NCBI GenBank assembly: GCA_948566455.1
Contig: CAOYQO010000002.1
Location: 62,001-126,000 of the forward strand
Origin: an uncultured Phocaeicola sp.
GTDB lineage: Bacteria; Bacteroidota; Bacteroidia; Bacteroidales; Bacteroidaceae
Length of the DNA: 64,000 bases
Direction of reading: 5' to 3'
Shown here: in pieces, positions 61,497-64,000 of the stretch
Numbering within the stretch: position 1 is the stretch's first letter
Layout: each line of letters opens with the position of its first letter
Notes under the pieces: generated by a model
Database searches by the model: none
Seen by the model: only the letters and a program-made list of their open reading frames with translations
Told to the model about the DNA's origin: nothing
Translations under genes and position numbers: made by a program

Positions 61497-62531
61497 TTAA
61501 TAAGTTTCAAACCACTGCCCTATCGCCTGTACAAGGCGGTCATTCTCCTCCGGTGTCTGAGTAGCAATACGGAAAAAGCGTTCATCCAGACCTTCAAAGT
61601 TAAAAGCGTCCCGAATAAGAATACCATGTTCGTTGGCAAGATAATCCTTCAATGCGGAAGCCTTACCAAAACGAAGGTGAACCAACATAAAATGAGTTTC
61701 CGTAGCCCATACCTCAAGACCACCTGTCTGTTCCAATGCATTGCGTAAACGAGCTGTCTCCTGTAAATAAGTAGATATATTCAATGGATTAGGAACGTCA
61801 TATTCAAGCAAATAAAGACCAGCTTCAATAGCCAGTTGATTTACCGACCAAGGCATACGGTGGGTACGCAAACGGCTAAGCAAACCTTCATGAGCAGTTA
61901 TATAGCCCAGACGCAAACCGGGAACTGCGTAACGCTTCGTCATAGAATGAAGCAACAGAACATTTGAAAAATGGGCAGCTTCAACCGATGAAAACAGAGG
62001 TTGCAGAGTAAAAAACTCATAAGACTGGTCAATTACAAAGCAAACTTGTGGATTATGTTCTATTAATTCTTTCAGATATGCTTTTTCTATTACTGCACCT
62101 GTAGGATTGTTAGGATTACAAAGCCAAAACATGCGGATGTCAGGTGGCAAGAGATAATTATCTTCAGCCGTAGGAAGTTTATACATTGATGCTACCCGAT
62201 GCCCATGCATACGGCAAGCATCTGCATACTCACTGAATGTAGGCTGAAAAATAGCGGTATTAGTACCCCTAAATGTTTGCGCTATCAGGTAAATGGCTTC
62301 CGTGGCACCATTCGTTACACAAACGGAAGCGGAAGGAAGATGGTGTTTCTCTGCCAAACGACCTTCCAATGTATAAGGCTCCGGTTCGGGATAAGAAGAA
62401 ATTCCACTGATATGATGGCAAAGATGTGCCTGAAGGCCAGACAAATCCACACGGCCATATACATTGGAACTGAAATTAACCTCTATCGGGCGTTTATATT
62501 TATATGCATCGTCTCCGTGTCCTTCAATCAT
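61497..62531 (-). CDS. cobD: L-threonine-O-3-phosphate decarboxylase
   Basis: 344 residues, aminotransferase-fold PLP enzyme. IEGHGDDAYKY and NFSSNVYG at the start, TNGATEAIYLIAQ, CNPNNPTGAVI, and HSMTKRYAVPGLRLGY with the PLP Lys. Makes aminopropanol phosphate for CbiB. Its ATG overlaps the end of cbiP by 8 bp. CobD in the Salmonella sense. Confidence 0.92.
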   Translation of the reverse strand: MIEGHGDDAYKYKRPIEVNFSSNVYGRVDLSGLQAHLCHHISGISSYPEPEPYTLEGRLAEKHHLPSASVCVTNGATEAIYLIAQTFRGTNTAIFQPTFSEYADACRMHGHRVASMYKLPTAEDNYLLPPDIRMFWLCNPNNPTGAVIEKAYLKELIEHNPQVCFVIDQSYEFFTLQPLFSSVEAAHFSNVLLLHSMTKRYAVPGLRLGYITAHEGLLSRLRTHRMPWSVNQLAIEAGLYLLEYDVPNPLNISTYLQETARLRNALEQTGGLEVWATETHFMLVHLRFGKASALKDYLANEHGILIRDAFNFEGLDERFFRIATQTPEENDRLVQAIGQWFETY

Positions 62532-64000
62532 GAGTGGTCAGTATTTGGTAGATAAGCGGCAGATTGATGTGACGACGCACATGATCGGCGAGTTTATCAT
62601 ATTGTTCTTCTTTGAATTGTTGATAATCAAAAGCCGTTCCGGTATCAGCGAGCTTATCTGCAAAAGGTTCGAGAAGGAAGTCTATAAACGCAGGGTTGTC
62701 AAGGATACCATGGATATAGGTTCCCATACAAGTACGGTTGACATAATAACCATCCGTACGACCGTCTTCCAAAAGATTCAGCGGGGAAACCGGAACATCA
62801 TGGGTAGGAATGGTAGTGCCCATGTGAATTTCATAACCCTTTAGCAATTGTCCATTGTCAATTGTTAATTGAAATTTGACTTGTCGGGTAACTTTTTCTC
62901 CCGTCATATGGGTGCTGACGGGCAGAAGGCCGAGGCCGGGTAAACGTTCTATTTCTCCTTCTACATGATCGGGGTCGCAAACTTCCTGGCCCATCAGTTG
63001 ATAGCCACCACAGATACCCATGACAGTGGCACCTTCATGGTGTGCCCGGATGACGGCTTGTGCTACACCGTTACGGCGCAGTTCATGCAAGTCGGCAAGC
63101 GTACTTTTACTACCTGGCAACAGAATGATGTCAGCTTTAGCTATTTCATCGGTATTATTAGTATAAAAAAGATGAACACGCGGATCGCGTTCGAGAACAT
63201 TAAAATCAGTGAAGTTACTGAGATGTCGCAGGAGAATGACAGCGATATTGACTTTACCTTGTTCCGCCTGTACAGATTTCGTGGCAAGAGCCAGGGAGTC
63301 TTCTTCTTCGATATAAATATCGCGATAGTAAGGTACTACTCCTACCACGGGTATGCCACAAAGATCTTCGAGCATCTTGATTCCCGGTTCGAAAAGACGG
63401 ATATCTCCACGGAATTTATTGATAAGGATACCTTTAATACGTTCCCTTTCATGAGGACGAAGCAGCATCAACGAGCCATAGACACTGGCAAAGACTCCGC
63501 CTCGATCAATATCTCCTACAAGGATTACATCTGCCCCGGCATGTAGAGCCATAGGCAGATTCACCAAATCCGTATCCCGGAGATTTATTTCTGAAATGCT
63601 TCCAGCACCTTCCAATACAATAGGATTATAACGAGTGGCAAGACGGTCATAGGCAGAGCAGACTTCACGACGGAGTTCTTCGCGCCCTTCCACGCGGAAA
63701 TAGTCGTAAGCATTGCGGTTGCCGATAGGGCGTCCATTGAGCACCACTTGTGAGGTATGGTCAGAGGAGGGTTTCAACAACAGCGGATTCATATCTGTAT
63801 GACAGGGTACACCTGCTGCTTCGGCTTGGACAGCCTGTGCACGGCCTATTTCCAGCCCCTCGGGAGTAGCATAGGAATTAAGTGCCATATTTTGTGCCTT
63901 AAACGGTGCCGGGTGATAACCATCCTGACGGAAGATGCGGCAAAAGGCAGCGGCTATAATGCTTTTTCCTACATCACTACCGGTTCCGGCAAACATAACT
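62524..64000 (-). CDS. cbiP: adenosylcobyric acid synthase (5' end outside window)
   Basis: At least 490 residues; the first visible Met (63996) lies just before the P-loop, and the codon before it is Val, so the real start is probably beyond the right edge. Glutamine-dependent amidation of four carboxylates of the corrin ring. FAGTGSDVGKSIIAAAFCR is the P-loop; VLEGAGSISEINL, DIDRGGVFAS and LPGSKSTL follow; GICGGYQLMG carries the glutaminase Cys, and TYIHGILDN the His. Also called cobQ. A microrepeat lies in frame at 62845-62872. Confidence 0.94.
   Translation of the reverse strand, partial: VMFAGTGSDVGKSIIAAAFCRIFRQDGYHPAPFKAQNMALNSYATPEGLEIGRAQAVQAEAAGVPCHTDMNPLLLKPSSDHTSQVVLNGRPIGNRNAYDYFRVEGREELRREVCSAYDRLATRYNPIVLEGAGSISEINLRDTDLVNLPMALHAGADVILVGDIDRGGVFASVYGSLMLLRPHERERIKGILINKFRGDIRLFEPGIKMLEDLCGIPVVGVVPYYRDIYIEEEDSLALATKSVQAEQGKVNIAVILLRHLSNFTDFNVLERDPRVHLFYTNNTDEIAKADIILLPGSKSTLADLHELRRNGVAQAVIRAHHEGATVMGICGGYQLMGQEVCDPDHVEGEIERLPGLGLLPVSTHMTGEKVTRQVKFQLTIDNGQLLKGYEIHMGTTIPTHDVPVSPLNLLEDGRTDGYYVNRTCMGTYIHGILDNPAFIDFLLEPFADKLADTGTAFDYQQFKEEQYDKLADHVRRHINLPLIYQILTTHD

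Overview
The window comes from a Bacteroides-type chromosome. The support is indirect but consistent: promoters match the Bacteroides pattern TTG-N19..21-TAnnTTTG, there is a capsule locus headed by UpxY and UpxZ, and DUF4301, DUF4248, smalltalk and TonB-dependent receptor genes are present. I see no rRNA, CRISPR array, intact insertion sequence or DNA invertase. One tRNA gene (Gly, CCC) is present.

Layout. 1-16.8 kb is core genome: an N-acetyltransferase and RLAN-type ATP-grasp pair, a PepSY-like secreted protein, rpiA, purT, a cold-shock protein plus an RRM protein, a TonB receptor, DUF4301, a RelA/SpoT enzyme with dgkA, an MFS carrier, panB, a HAD phosphatase and a MATE exporter. 16.8-22.2 kb is a MacB/FtsX-like ABC operon (two paralogous permeases and an ATPase) behind a convincing sigma-54 promoter with two upstream dyads. 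22.5-27.1 kb has a lipoprotein phosphoesterase with an outer-membrane partner, proS, a PIN-type toxin-antitoxin pair and a small secreted protein.

27.3-44.9 kb is a capsular polysaccharide operon read leftward from upxY: upxZ, flippase, DegT aminotransferase, ATP-grasp ligase, pyruvyl transferase, a GNAT-glycosyltransferase fusion, polymerase, further glycosyltransferases, a split acyltransferase, a GT11 fucosyltransferase, gmd, a toxin-antitoxin pair with a frameshifted toxin, and a terminal epimerase and MraY/WecA-like pair. Its promoter lies between two perfect 18-bp inverted repeats (45067-45084 and 45271-45288) and points rightward, away from upxY. This looks like a phase-variable switch captured in the OFF orientation.

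45.7-53.2 kb is an accessory island: an unknown small protein, a VirE-type primase/helicase, a phospholipase B-like Ntn hydrolase of a mainly eukaryotic family, DUF4248, an HU-like protein, smalltalk, a phage-type amidase, a fragment of a contractile-tail sheath gene, a cupin, and a YoeB-type toxin remnant. In the present orientation the invertible promoter points toward this island.

53.3-64 kb holds the tRNA and a cobalamin late-pathway region (cobU-cobT-cobS-cobC rightward; cbiB-cobD-cbiP leftward) split by two tandem sensor kinases, one of which lacks recognisable ATP-binding motifs.

Short Bacteroides-style microrepeats recur in the window. One is a 22-bp phased family; others have entered coding frames. 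Assignments rest on recognised motifs only; no database search was run.
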